From Pedobacter sp. Hv1 (lineage in GTDB: Bacteria > Bacteroidota > Bacteroidia > Sphingobacteriales > Sphingobacteriaceae), in NCBI RefSeq assembly GCF_001412215.1, contig NZ_LLWP01000004.1:124001-188000 (forward strand): a stretch of DNA of 64,000 nt. Direction: 5' to 3'. The position numbers and the translations under genes are program-made. How positions within the stretch are numbered: position 1 is the first letter of the stretch; every line of letters begins with the position of its first letter. Under the pieces are notes generated by a model. It did not search any database. It saw only the letters and a program-made list of their open reading frames with translations, and was not told the origin of the DNA. Below, in pieces: positions 1 to 7,734 of this stretch.

Positions 1-432
1 GTAAGTTATAAAGGTAAGGCTGATGAGGAGATTATCGATAATCATGGTTTTATGGGTAATTTTAAGATGAATAACACAGTTGTCATTGCCAAAAAAAGCG
101 GTGTTGATGCCTATGTGAATTTTAGCTACATCACACCAAGGATGTCTGATATTGGCACAGATAGTAAATTCAAATCAAGAAGCAATCTTACTGTAGGTTT
201 CAGAAAAACGGTAAACCAGTTTGTGTTTACACTTTCAGGAGCCGACCTTCTTAAATCTTCGGCCAACATATCAACCGTACGTTCGAGGTATGCCACCGTT
301 TACAACAACAATTATTTCGATGCCAGAAGCATCTCCCTTAACGTGAGGTATAATTTTGGTAACAGCAAATTGAAAAAGAACAAGCCACAAGAGAATGTTG
401 CTCAAGATGTAATTAACCGTACAAGAGGTTAA
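1..432 (+). CDS. Outer-membrane beta-barrel protein, C-terminal fragment
   Basis: The reading frame is open from base 1, so this is the last 143 codons of a longer gene cut by the window edge. The residues alternate polar and hydrophobic in long strands. The last strand reads SISLNVRYNFG, the aromatic-ended beta-signal seen in Bacteroidota outer-membrane barrels of the TonB-receptor-like OMP family, followed by a short basic tail ending NRTRG. The likely role is an outer-membrane receptor or transporter barrel, but the substrate cannot be inferred from this end. A rho-independent terminator follows directly. Confidence 0.7.
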   Translation, partial: VSYKGKADEEIIDNHGFMGNFKMNNTVVIAKKSGVDAYVNFSYITPRMSDIGTDSKFKSRSNLTVGFRKTVNQFVFTLSGADLLKSSANISTVRSRYATVYNNNYFDARSISLNVRYNFGNSKLKKNKPQENVAQDVINRTRG

Positions 433-440
433 TTCAATTT

Positions 441-472
441 AAAAAGAAGGTCATTTACTGGCCTTCTTTTTT
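441..472. terminator. Rho-independent terminator between convergent genes
   Basis: An inverted repeat of AAGAAGG and CCTTCTT around a short loop is flanked by A- and T-runs on both sides, so it can serve both the barrel gene and the convergent HAD gene. The stop codon of the HAD gene (471-473) falls at its edge. Confidence 0.7.
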
Positions 473-1142
473 ATGCGAGTAGGTAGTGGGTTGTTAAATG
501 ATCTTTGGCTTCCTTAAAATCAAGGAACAACTGATCTGCAAGTAATAAATTTTGATGTTCTGCAGTATTTTGTTGAATGGCAATACAGGTTAAACCAGCA
601 GCTTTGGCCGATTTAATGCCATTGATCGTATCCTCAAATACAATACATTCATCTTTACTTAAGCCCAATTTTTCTACACAAGTATTGTAGCTTTCAGGGT
701 CTGGTTTGCTTTTGCTAACCTCAGTTCTGGTAATGATCAGTTTGAAATAGCTAGCTAATCCATTCCGTTCAAAAATGGCTTCAACATCTTTTCTTGGACT
801 AGAAGTAACCAATGCAAGGATAAGGTTTTTAGCCTGAAAAAAATCAAGCACTTCAATAACATAGGGCATTAAATTAACATCCTTGGTTTTCAAACGTTCT
901 AATGTTAAACGTTCTCTTCTATCTATAAGCTCGTCAAGTGGAGTAGTGATATTGTACTTCTCAATCAAATTTTGAGCATTTTTTGGCAAAGGAATACCTG
1001 CATAATTTTTTAGCCAATCTTCGTAGGTTAAAGTTACTCCCGATTCTTCCAAAATTTCGTTCCAACATTCAAAATGGAAAAACTCAGAATCAATTAATGT
1101 TCCGTCTAGATCAAATAATAAGGCTTTTAATTTTTTCATCAA
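471..1142 (-). CDS. HAD-superfamily hydrolase, beta-phosphoglucomutase/sugar-phosphatase-like
   Basis: A 223-aa cytosolic HAD subfamily I phosphatase or phosphomutase. Motif I is DLDGT, with nucleophile Asp11 and acid/base Asp13. Motif II is TSS at 113-115, motif III is Lys146 in KSKPDPE, and motif IV is the FEDTINGI acidic loop at 169-176. The helical cap sits between motif I and II (about residues 20-85), as in beta-phosphoglucomutase and 2-deoxyglucose-6-phosphatase relatives. The substrate is probably a small phosphorylated sugar but cannot be fixed from sequence. The start could equally be the second of two adjacent Met codons. The gene is monocistronic and convergent with the upstream barrel gene. 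Confidence 0.85.
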   Translation of the reverse strand: MMKKLKALLFDLDGTLIDSEFFHFECWNEILEESGVTLTYEDWLKNYAGIPLPKNAQNLIEKYNITTPLDELIDRRERLTLERLKTKDVNLMPYVIEVLDFFQAKNLILALVTSSPRKDVEAIFERNGLASYFKLIITRTEVSKSKPDPESYNTCVEKLGLSKDECIVFEDTINGIKSAKAAGLTCIAIQQNTAEHQNLLLADQLFLDFKEAKDHLTTHYLLA

Positions 1143-1364
1143 TTAGGTATTGGCTTTTTCGGTACTGTTCTAAATGTGGTTATTTAAACAAATGTTAAGC
1201 CTCCAAGATAAAAATAAGCACTCGTATTTTTGTTGTGATTAACTTAAAAAAGTCGCTAAATCATTCAAAAACATTGATTTTGTTGAAGATATGACTTTGG
1301 ATAAATATAAACAGCTTGGCAATAAAGGATAAGTAATCTATATTTACCCCAAGCCAAATGTGTT

Positions 1365-2426
1365 ATGAAGAAAATACTTTCTATTGATGGTGGGGGCATA
1401 AGGGGGATTATTCCTGGAATGCTGCTCGTAGCTCTTGAAGAAAAACTGAAATTGGAAAGTAAAAATCCGGATGCTGCCATTGTAGATTATTTCGACTTTT
1501 TTGCCGGAACAAGTACAGGAGGTATTCTAACATGTTTATTATTATGTCCTTCAGAAGATCATCCAACCAGACCGAAATTTTCGGCCAAAGCTGCTTTAGA
1601 TCTTTATTTAGAACACGGAAATGAAATCTTTAAAATGAGTTTCCTTAAACGACTGAGAGCAAAATTTGGTTTGGCAGGAGAACGTTACAACAGTCAGATT
1701 TTTGAAGGAATTTTAAAAAAGTATTTTGGTAAGACCAAACTTAGCCAATTGATTAAACCCTGTATCATTAGCGCTTATAATATAGAATTACGTAAAACAC
1801 ATTTTTTTAGGCAACAGAATGCAATTACAAGAGGAGAGAGTCGCGATTTTTATATCAAAGATGTATGTAGAGCTACATCGGCAGCGCCAACTTATTTTAG
1901 CGTGGCCGAAATCTATTCTTTGGCCAATGTAAGGTATCCATTGTTAGATGGAGGAGTGTTTGCTACCAATCCGGCTTTAAGTGGTTTAATAGAGGTAACC
2001 AAAGCCTTTAATCAGACAAAGATCAACGATATTTATTTATATTCTCTAGGCACTGGTAGATCAAGAAGATCTTATGATTATGACCATTTTAAAAAGAGCA
2101 GTGCCATGGCCATTGTACCTGCATTGATTGATATTATGATGAGTGGGGTAGCAGAAACCAGTGATTTTTTCTTAGAACAGCTTTTTCATTCTGTTGGTAA
2201 AGAACAAAATTATATTCGAATTGAACCAGATAGTTTAGAGAGTATCAAAGAAGGTTTAGATGCGGCAAGTCCTAGCAATATTCAAAAATTGGTGGCGTTG
2301 GGCGACCGCACAGTAAGTGAAAATGATGCCTTGTTGAGTCGTATTGCGAAACTTTTGGTAGAAGAGCAATCTCGTTCTACTAGTAAAGCACCATGGGATT
2401 TTTTAAAACACACCTTTAATAAATAA
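1365..2426 (+). CDS. Patatin-like phospholipase (CapV-like family)
   Basis: A 353-aa patatin-fold lipid acyl hydrolase. The oxyanion-hole loop DGGGIRG is at 8-14, the nucleophile elbow GTSTG at 48-52 (Ser50), and the catalytic dyad Asp in DGG at 195-197. There is no signal peptide or membrane segment, so it should be cytosolic. The start with the glycine-rich loop near the N terminus, and the length, resemble the branch that includes CapV, the phospholipase effector of cyclic-nucleotide (CBASS) defence. No CD-NTase, Cap2 or Cap3 gene lies next to it, so a defence role is unsupported here and a housekeeping lipase is as likely. A terminator follows. Confidence 0.85.
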   Translation: MKKILSIDGGGIRGIIPGMLLVALEEKLKLESKNPDAAIVDYFDFFAGTSTGGILTCLLLCPSEDHPTRPKFSAKAALDLYLEHGNEIFKMSFLKRLRAKFGLAGERYNSQIFEGILKKYFGKTKLSQLIKPCIISAYNIELRKTHFFRQQNAITRGESRDFYIKDVCRATSAAPTYFSVAEIYSLANVRYPLLDGGVFATNPALSGLIEVTKAFNQTKINDIYLYSLGTGRSRRSYDYDHFKKSSAMAIVPALIDIMMSGVAETSDFFLEQLFHSVGKEQNYIRIEPDSLESIKEGLDAASPSNIQKLVALGDRTVSENDALLSRIAKLLVEEQSRSTSKAPWDFLKHTFNK

Positions 2427-2435
2427 GTTACAGAA

Positions 2436-2473
2436 TCAAAAAAAGGACCTACCCATCGATAGATCCTTTTGAA
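2436..2473. terminator. Terminator between convergent patatin and M16-like genes
   Basis: A hairpin with arms AAAAGGAtCTA and TAGgTCCTTTT around a short loop. The T-run lies on the minus-strand side, best suited to ending the M16-like transcript. Confidence 0.65.
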
Positions 2474-2491
2474 CTTAACCTTAAAATAAAT

Positions 2492-3106
2492 TTATTTACT
2501 ATCTAATAGTCGAGTTGGAGTTTCGCTCCAGTTGGCAAAAGATTTCTCTGCCAATGTTTTAGCTTCCGAAACACTAATGTTTCCTGCAATAGTTAAATAA
2601 GTTTTAGCAGGTGTAATATTGTTAGTGTAATATGCTTTTACATCGTTTAAAGTTAATTGTGCCAATGAAGACTCATTTACATGCACTGGATAATAACGAT
2701 TTTTAGCTTTAACACTTGCAATTACTTTGCTTTTAGCCTCTTCAAAAGTAGTTTGACTAAATGTTGGATCTTGAATAGAAGCAGACAATACAGTTAATGC
2801 ATCGCCGAAATTCGTTGTCGATGCCATCATATGTCCACCATTTTCATTGTAGTTGATACCACTGTTACCAGTAGCATGGTTTAACATAGCAGTTAAAATG
2901 TGTTGTACACCTGCTTGTTTATCGTTTACCAAATCGTTGGTTAAACTAGTGTGTACTTTTGTAACGTTTTTGTTTTCGGCTACAATTACAGTTAATCCGT
3001 TTTTAAGTTTAAAACTTACGGGTTCCTTCATGCTTGAAGATTGGGCATTTGCTATTTGAACAGTTAGTACAGTGATAGCGATTGTTAAGATATTTCTGAT
3101 TTTCAT
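2492..3106 (-). CDS. Secreted, shortened M16 peptidase-like protein lacking the zinc motif
   Basis: A 204-aa protein with a clear signal peptide (about residues 1-21, ending ANAQ). What follows matches the N-terminal half-domain of M16 (insulinase/processing peptidase) proteins: FKLKNGLTVIVAENK, a GVQHILTAML segment where GLAHFLEHML is usual, a compressed middle with LSASIQDPTFSQTTFEEAKSKV, and the end pattern YYTNNITPAKTYLTIAGNISVSEAKTL...FANW. The HxxEH zinc site is replaced by HILTA, so the metal-binding second His and the catalytic Glu are missing. About 30 middle residues and the entire second half-domain are absent. It is therefore probably a non-catalytic M16 relative, perhaps a binding or accessory protein in the periplasm. 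Confidence 0.75.
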   Translation of the reverse strand: MKIRNILTIAITVLTVQIANAQSSSMKEPVSFKLKNGLTVIVAENKNVTKVHTSLTNDLVNDKQAGVQHILTAMLNHATGNSGINYNENGGHMMASTTNFGDALTVLSASIQDPTFSQTTFEEAKSKVIASVKAKNRYYPVHVNESSLAQLTLNDVKAYYTNNITPAKTYLTIAGNISVSEAKTLAEKSFANWSETPTRLLDSK

Positions 3107-3264
3107 ATGATCGGTTTTTAATATATGATCGCCTCAAAAGTACGGAGGCCAAACATCCCATAAAATGAAGAATAGGTAGAAAGGCAAAAGTACCCGACGA
3201 AAGGGGGAATATTTACTTTGTATTTTTTGGCTTATGAAGCGTTTAATAAGCTCAACTGATTTTT

Positions 3265-3272
3265 TAATTTTG
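3265..3272 (+). promoter_or_regulatory. Bacteroidota-type -7 promoter element before grpB-like gene
   Basis: TAATTTTG matches the TAnnTTTG -7 consensus of the Bacteroidota primary sigma factor. It lies only 4 nt upstream of the ATG at 3277, so the message would start at or very near the start codon (leaderless). This is inference from spacing. Confidence 0.45.
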
Positions 3273-3276
3273 TGTA

Positions 3277-3858
3277 ATGAGTAAGGATAAAATAGAAATT
3301 GCAGCCTACAACCCAGTTTGGAAAGACCAATTTGAAGAATTGAAAAATGTATATGCGCTATATTTGAAAGATATAGTTAAAGGCATTGAACATGTGGGTA
3401 GCACTGCGGTTCCGGGTCTAGCTGCTAAGCCAGTACTTGATATTGATCTTGTGATAGATAATGAAACCAAACTCCAAAAGGTCATTTCGGTTTTAACTGG
3501 TTTGGGTTATGAGTTTAGGGGCGATTTAGGGATCAAAGACAGGTATGCCTTTCGTGCAAATTCGATTGCTACGCCGAATACAGGAACACATCAAGCATGG
3601 CCAAAACATCATTTGTACTGTTGTATAGCAAATAGCGTGAGCTTAAACAACCATTTAACCTTGCGAAATGCATTAAGAGCTGATCCAACACTCAGAATAG
3701 AATATGATCAGTTGAAAAAAGACCTGGCCAATGCTACAACTGATATGGAAGTGTATATTGAAGGAAAAAGTGATTTTATAGCTAAGGTTCTTTCACAAAA
3801 TGGCCTAGCCATGAGTGAAATTGAGGATATCATAAAGCAAAATTTAAAGAAAAACTAA
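3277..3858 (+). CDS. GrpB family protein (UPF0157 nucleotidyltransferase fold)
   Basis: A 193-aa protein with the GrpB signature GSTAVPGLAAKPVLDIDLVI at 41-60. The GS pair and the Asp55/Asp57 pair match the active-site layout of the nucleotidyltransferase superfamily. Then come the conserved RYAFR and H-LY-C segments (about 88-112) and a C-terminal helical region. Length is close to the family norm (170-190). The substrate is unknown; relatives occur alone or fused to CoaE. It is cytosolic and monocistronic. Confidence 0.85.
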   Translation: MSKDKIEIAAYNPVWKDQFEELKNVYALYLKDIVKGIEHVGSTAVPGLAAKPVLDIDLVIDNETKLQKVISVLTGLGYEFRGDLGIKDRYAFRANSIATPNTGTHQAWPKHHLYCCIANSVSLNNHLTLRNALRADPTLRIEYDQLKKDLANATTDMEVYIEGKSDFIAKVLSQNGLAMSEIEDIIKQNLKKN

Positions 3859-4066
3859 GGAGTAGGAGTTGAGAACTCCATATCTATCATTTATCCCATT
3901 TCACAGACAGAGGAAGGTCATATTCTTTCCTAATTATCTGATAATCTCCGATTAAATAATTATAGGCTAATTAATTCAGCGATGTACGCTTTTATTACCG
4001 ATTATTTGGTGATATAATTTTGCTATTCATTTTTATCACTGCCATAGGGCTGTCACTCGAGCATTT

Positions 4067-4074
4067 TAGTTTTG
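4067..4074 (+). promoter_or_regulatory. -7 promoter element for the DUF1569-YdeI pair
   Basis: TAGTTTTG matches TAnnTTTG and lies 25 nt upstream of the ATG at 4100, a normal distance. Nothing else is recognisable in the 240-bp intergenic stretch 3859-4099. Confidence 0.4.
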
Positions 4075-4099
4075 GAGTGTAAATCAAAAAATAGTTAGA

Positions 4100-4552
4100 A
4101 TGAATAATTTATTTAATCAATTAGATGTGTTGGGCATCTTGGTACGTATCGAAAAACTATCGCCAAATGCAGAGCGACAATGGGGAAAAATGAATGTAAA
4201 CCAAATGTTGGCACATTGCAATGCCTCGCTTGAAACTGCAATGGGTTTAACCTTCTCTGAAAGGTTAGGCTTTGTAGGGCGATTTTTTGGCAAGTTGCTG
4301 AAACCTACGTATTTTAGTGAAAAACCATTTCCTAAAAATGGTACAACCGACAAAAGTTATATCATTAAGGGTAATCCAAATTTTGAAACAGAAAAAACAA
4401 AAGTGATCAAACACATTACTCAATTTTCAGAAGGAGGTCCGGCAAAATGTACCAAACATCCTCAGGCGTTTTTTGGAGAATTGACACCCGAAGAGTGGGC
4501 TATCATGCAATGGAAACATTTTGACCATCACTTGAGACAGTTTGGGGCTTAA
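4100..4552 (+). CDS. DUF1569 domain protein (DinB-like fold)
   Basis: A 150-aa cytosolic protein matching DUF1569. Features are an N-terminal helix with RIEKLSPNAERQWGKMNVNQMLAHCNASLE (His in the MxxHC context), a basic loop with FGKLLKP, and a C-terminal MQWKHFDHHLRQFG helix whose clustered His residues resemble the metal-site helices of DinB/YfiT proteins. No function is established for the family. It probably forms a two-gene operon with the next gene, 4 nt downstream. Confidence 0.75.
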   Translation: MNNLFNQLDVLGILVRIEKLSPNAERQWGKMNVNQMLAHCNASLETAMGLTFSERLGFVGRFFGKLLKPTYFSEKPFPKNGTTDKSYIIKGNPNFETEKTKVIKHITQFSEGGPAKCTKHPQAFFGELTPEEWAIMQWKHFDHHLRQFGA

Positions 4553-4556
4553 CTGA

Positions 4557-5147
4557 ATGATGCTTAAAAAAGAAAAAGATATCGAATCTATTTGCCCAAG
4601 TAGTAGGGAAGAGTGGCGGCAATGGTTACTGGAGAATCACAGTTCAAAACAAGCGGTATGGCTGGTTTATTATAAAAAGAAAACCAACCAACCAACGCTC
4701 TCTTGGAGCGAGGCAGTAGATGAAGCACTCTGCTTTGGTTGGATAGACAGTCTAAAAAAAACTTTGGATGAAGAGACATTTACACAGTTTTTCTGCAAGC
4801 GTAAACCCAATAGTGTGTGGTCTAAGATCAATAAAGAAAAAGTGCAGCAATTGATTGCTAAAGGGTTGATGACATCTATGGGACACGAAAGCATTGAAAC
4901 TGCAAAACAAAATGGTTCTTGGACTACGTTGGATGATGCAGAAGAACTGAAGATACCCCAAGACCTGCAGAAAGCACTAGAAGCTAAAGCAGATTCGATG
5001 GATTTCTTTTTAAGTTTAAGTAAATCTGCTAGAAAAAGTATTTTACAATGGCTGTTGCTTGCTAAAAGAGCAGAAACAAGGCAAAAGCGAATTGATGAAG
5101 TTGTAGCATTGGCTGCGCAAAAATTGAAACCCAAACAGTTCAGATAA
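4557..5147 (+). CDS. YdeI/OmpD-associated family protein
   Basis: A 196-aa protein with the YdeI pattern. The N-terminal part has a SREEWRQWLLENH segment, then the WLVYYKK strand, and the very conserved SWSEAVDEALCFGWIDSLKK block (about 49-68), followed by F--RKPNSVWSKINKEKV. The C-terminal OmdA-like region (about 125-190) has SARKSILQWLLLAKRAETRQKRI. Family members are small cytosolic proteins of unknown biochemical role, once linked genetically to porin expression in enterobacteria. It is co-directional with DUF1569, with a 4-nt gap, and ends at a strong terminator. Confidence 0.8.
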   Translation: MMLKKEKDIESICPSSREEWRQWLLENHSSKQAVWLVYYKKKTNQPTLSWSEAVDEALCFGWIDSLKKTLDEETFTQFFCKRKPNSVWSKINKEKVQQLIAKGLMTSMGHESIETAKQNGSWTTLDDAEELKIPQDLQKALEAKADSMDFFLSLSKSARKSILQWLLLAKRAETRQKRIDEVVALAAQKLKPKQFR

Positions 5148-5150
5148 AAT

Positions 5151-5184
5151 AAAAATGGAATAGTTAAACGCTATTCCATTTTTG
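5151..5184. terminator. Bidirectional rho-independent terminator
   Basis: A perfect 13-bp stem, AAAAATGGAATAG with CTATTCCATTTTT and a 7-nt loop, lies between the convergent YdeI and SRPBCC genes. Confidence 0.85.
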
Positions 5185-5197
5185 TAAGGTGTTAGAA

Positions 5198-5680
5198 TTA
5201 ACCAGCAATTAAGATGTTGTTCAGTCGATCGAACATACTGAACCAGCTTTGATAAGCACCTGTTTTTTTAGCTTCTGCTTCAGCTACCGTTTGGTGTAGG
5301 GTAAGTTTGGTCTGGTTACCTATGGCAGCAAAAGTAACTGTGGTTACAAGCGCCTCTGGCCAGTCTTCAGACTTTCCTGCTTCGTTGGCATTCACATTGT
5401 CTCCCTGTTCATTGCTCAAAATCATCGAAAAAACCAATCGTTCTGGAACAACAACTTCTTGATAAATACCTTTGATCCAGCATTCACCATGTACAGGATC
5501 GTTGATGCAAGAGTGAAATTCGCCTCCAACCTTTACAGCTATACTTTTAAATGCTATTGTGCAGCCATCTGGGGCATACCAATGTTTCAATTGCTCAGGA
5601 TCTGTCCAAGCACTGAAAACGAGCTCACGTGGCGCATCAAATAGATGCGTAATGAGGAGTTCTTGATTATTTTTTTCCAT
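5198..5680 (-). CDS. SRPBCC (AHSA1-like) domain protein
   Basis: A 160-aa START/Bet v1-fold protein of the AHSA1 group: FDAPRELVFSAWTDPEQLKHWYAPDGCT at 14-41, GG-F--CINDP, the GIYQEVVVPERLVFS strand pair, and a final amphipathic helix GAYQSWFSMFDRLNNIL. These proteins have a hydrophobic ligand cavity, and paired family members are commonly co-transcribed with ArsR-type regulators. Its start overlaps the end of the upstream ArsR gene by 14 nt, implying translational coupling and shared control by the operators at 6008-6051. The ligand is unknown. Confidence 0.85.
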   Translation of the reverse strand: MEKNNQELLITHLFDAPRELVFSAWTDPEQLKHWYAPDGCTIAFKSIAVKVGGEFHSCINDPVHGECWIKGIYQEVVVPERLVFSMILSNEQGDNVNANEAGKSEDWPEALVTTVTFAAIGNQTKLTLHQTVAEAEAKKTGAYQSWFSMFDRLNNILIAG

Positions 5681-6002
5681 TGTCTTTGGTTTTTATGTCT
5701 ACTAAATATTGATCTAATTTTTCAAATCGGTTAACCCAATGTTTTCTAGATTGTTCCACCCAGGTAACTACCTCATCTAGCTGATCTAAACGTGCTTCGC
5801 AAAACCGATCTCTTCCACTTTGTTTAATCACCACTAATCCACAATCGACCAGTATTTTTACATGGAGCGAAATTGCTTGTCTGGTCATGTCAAATTTTTC
5901 TGCTATGGCATTTACATTGTAAGCTTGGGTGGCAATGAGACCAATAATCTCTCTGCGGGTAGGGTCGGCTATGGCCTGGTATACATCTCGTCTGGCTTTC
6001 AT
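5667..6002 (-). CDS. ArsR-family winged-helix repressor
   Basis: A 111-aa regulator: VYQAIADPTRREIIGLIATQAYNVNAIAEKFDMTRQAISLHVKILVDCGLVVIKQSGRDRFCEA is the ArsR helix-turn-helix plus beta wing. There are no paired Cys metal-site residues in the recognition helix, so it is not a classical metal sensor. It belongs to the SdpR-like group that accompanies SRPBCC genes. I chose the ATG at 6002; the frame is open to a TTG at 6011, but that triplet sits inside a palindromic operator and the protein from ATG aligns with family starts. It probably represses its own operon through the inverted repeats just upstream. Confidence 0.85.
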   Translation of the reverse strand: MKARRDVYQAIADPTRREIIGLIATQAYNVNAIAEKFDMTRQAISLHVKILVDCGLVVIKQSGRDRFCEARLDQLDEVVTWVEQSRKHWVNRFEKLDQYLVDIKTKDNGKK

Positions 6003-6007
6003 AATAC

Positions 6008-6051
6008 GCAAGTAAGTGCTTGCAAATATAAGCGCAAGTATTTACTTGCGC
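6008..6051 (-). promoter_or_regulatory. Two palindromic operators upstream of the arsR-SRPBCC operon
   Basis: The distal site (6032-6051) is a perfect 20-bp palindrome, GCGCAAGTA-TT-TACTTGCGC. The proximal site (6008-6023) shares its outer arms, GCAAG and CTTGC, around a 6-bp centre. The two centres are 26 bp apart and both lie between the ArsR start and its upstream region, as expected for autoregulation. Confidence 0.65.
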
Positions 6052-6090
6052 AAATAAAATTTTACTTTTTTGAAAAATGGGTGGATAAAT

Positions 6091-6122
6091 AAAAAAGGGA
6101 ATAGTATCTAACCATTCCCTTT
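6091..6122 (-). terminator. Displaced original terminator of ssrA
   Basis: A hairpin AAAGGGAAT / ATTCCCTTT followed on the minus strand by a T-run. It lies directly after a 14-bp copy of the ssrA 3' end (6124-6137) and in the orientation of ssrA. It is best explained as the terminator that ended ssrA before the element inserted. Confidence 0.7.
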
Positions 6123-6123
6123 A

Positions 6124-6137
6124 TGTGGAGCCGAAGG
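6124..6137. repeat. attL: 14-bp duplicated ssrA 3' end
   Basis: Identical to 11477-11490 inside ssrA. Bases to its left (6091-6122) carry the host's old ssrA terminator; bases to its right belong to the element. Confidence 0.8.
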
Positions 6138-6263
6138 TTCCTCTTCCAATCACCAAATTCAACAAACAAATCTCAAAATCCACAAAGCAATTATAAGCCC
6201 TTTATAAGTTGTGGATTGCTATTTCCCAAGTAAGATAAAGTCAAGTAAAATTGAGCAAAGAAA

Positions 6264-6290
6264 TCTTTGTATGGGAAGATGTATGGAAGG
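6264..6290. repeat. Putative integrase arm-binding repeats, left end
   Basis: TTGTATGGGAA (6267-6277) followed by the imperfect copy GATGTATGGAA. The same word recurs twice at the other end of the element (11402-11426). Terminal repeats of this kind near both att sites are what tyrosine recombinases use as arm sites; assignment is inference. Confidence 0.4.
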
Positions 6291-6424
6291 TTACATCTTG
6301 TGTTCATTTGCAATTCTCCTTCAAAAATCGTATATTTGTTATTATATCTAATTGATTATTATATATTTATATTATTTATTTAAATAAAGTAATTAATTGA
6401 TAAAATTAAAAGTTATTTGAATTC

Positions 6425-7666
6425 ATGGCAAAAGCAACACCAAAACTAGAACAGCGCAAGGACGCTAAAACTGGTTTATCAAGACAAATTGATGTATCAA
6501 TATTAATAGATTTTTCATTTGATGGTCAAAGAATATGGCTACAAACCGGCTTAAGAATTGACAAGAAAAATTGGGATGAAAAGAATTGTAGAGTTAAGCC
6601 CAATGTTATTGGTAGTGTAGAAATGAATGGTATAATTGCTGAGAAATGTGAGCACATTACTAAAATCTATAGAGAAGCTATTTTGATGGGTAAAACACCA
6701 AGTGTAAGTTACTTAAGAAATATCTTACAAGGTAATAAACCTACAAGCAGGAAGTCTGTTATTCAACACTATGATGATTTTATAGATGGATATAGGATTA
6801 AAGCTTCAGAGGGTACAATTAAAAAGCTACAAACCAACAAAAAACACTTACAGAACTTTGTTAAAGCTTATAGGATTAGTTTAGATTTTGACGGCATCGA
6901 TATTCCATTTTTAAATAAATATGTGGAGTATTTTCAAGTTAAAAAACTTCACACTAATGGGACAATTGGTAGAAATGTCAAGGTATTGAAATGGTTTTTA
7001 AACCATTGTGCGAAGATGGGCTATCATTCCAATTATGCTTTTAAATCATTTACTTATAAAATAACAGAGGCAGAGGTAATTAATTTAACCTATGAAGAGT
7101 TATTTAGGCTGTATAACTTAAAGTTGGATAATGAATGTTTTTCACAGGTTCGAGATGTGTTTTGTTTCTGTTGTTTTACAGCTCTAAGGTATGGAGACGT
7201 AAAAAATTTAAAAAAAACAGATATAAACGGAGATATTTTTGAAATTATAACCTTAAAAACTCAATCGAAAGCCACTATTCCATTAATTCTTGAAGCACAA
7301 GCAATTTTAAGTAAATATGAAAATGTATTGGGTAATAGAGCATTACCAGTAATTTCTAACCAAAAAATGAATGAGTACCTAAAAGTAGTGGCAAAAATGG
7401 CAAAGTTAACAAGACCTATAACAAAAGTTAGATATAGGGGTAGTAAACGATTAGAGGAAACTTATCCATTACATGATATAATTACTACGCACATGGGAAG
7501 GAAAACTTGTATCAGCTATTTAGTTAGCCAAAATATGAGCAGTGAACTTATCAGGTCTATTTCCAACCATAAAAGCATATCTGCATTTTCAAGGTATGTT
7601 AATATTAATATTGAACATAAAGCCACTGAAATGAGGCTTGCATTTAGTAACGTTAAAACAGCTTAA
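6425..7666 (+). CDS. Tyrosine recombinase (integrase) of the ssrA element
   Basis: A 413-aa phage-type integrase of the Bacteroidota tn916/SAM-like group. An N-terminal arm-binding domain (about 1-100, with the WLQTGLRIDKKNWD pattern) is followed by a SAM-like core-binding domain (about 110-205) and a catalytic domain (about 220-400). The catalytic residues are visible: Arg255 in ALRYGD, Lys278 in the LKTQSK hairpin, His356 and Arg359 in THMGRK, His382 in SNHKS, and nucleophile Tyr391 in SRYVNI. It reads into the element from attL and should catalyse integration at the ssrA 3' end. All key residues are present, so it is probably active. About 300 bp of AT-rich DNA upstream holds att and arm repeats. 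Confidence 0.9.
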   Translation: MAKATPKLEQRKDAKTGLSRQIDVSILIDFSFDGQRIWLQTGLRIDKKNWDEKNCRVKPNVIGSVEMNGIIAEKCEHITKIYREAILMGKTPSVSYLRNILQGNKPTSRKSVIQHYDDFIDGYRIKASEGTIKKLQTNKKHLQNFVKAYRISLDFDGIDIPFLNKYVEYFQVKKLHTNGTIGRNVKVLKWFLNHCAKMGYHSNYAFKSFTYKITEAEVINLTYEELFRLYNLKLDNECFSQVRDVFCFCCFTALRYGDVKNLKKTDINGDIFEIITLKTQSKATIPLILEAQAILSKYENVLGNRALPVISNQKMNEYLKVVAKMAKLTRPITKVRYRGSKRLEETYPLHDIITTHMGRKTCISYLVSQNMSSELIRSISNHKSISAFSRYVNINIEHKATEMRLAFSNVKTA

Positions 7667-7734
7667 AAAAATTATGACTTAAAAAAAATTACCTATACGT
7701 ACGCTGGATTTGAAATCCCCATCTGCTAAAGTAG

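Noticed and set aside
1265..1480. Minus-strand frame of 71 codons over the patatin start
   Set aside because: Lies antisense to the clear patatin N terminus with low-complexity Ser/Phe composition; a shadow frame.
4670..5134. 154-codon minus-strand frame opposite YdeI
   Set aside because: Shadow of a well-supported gene; no protein-like features.
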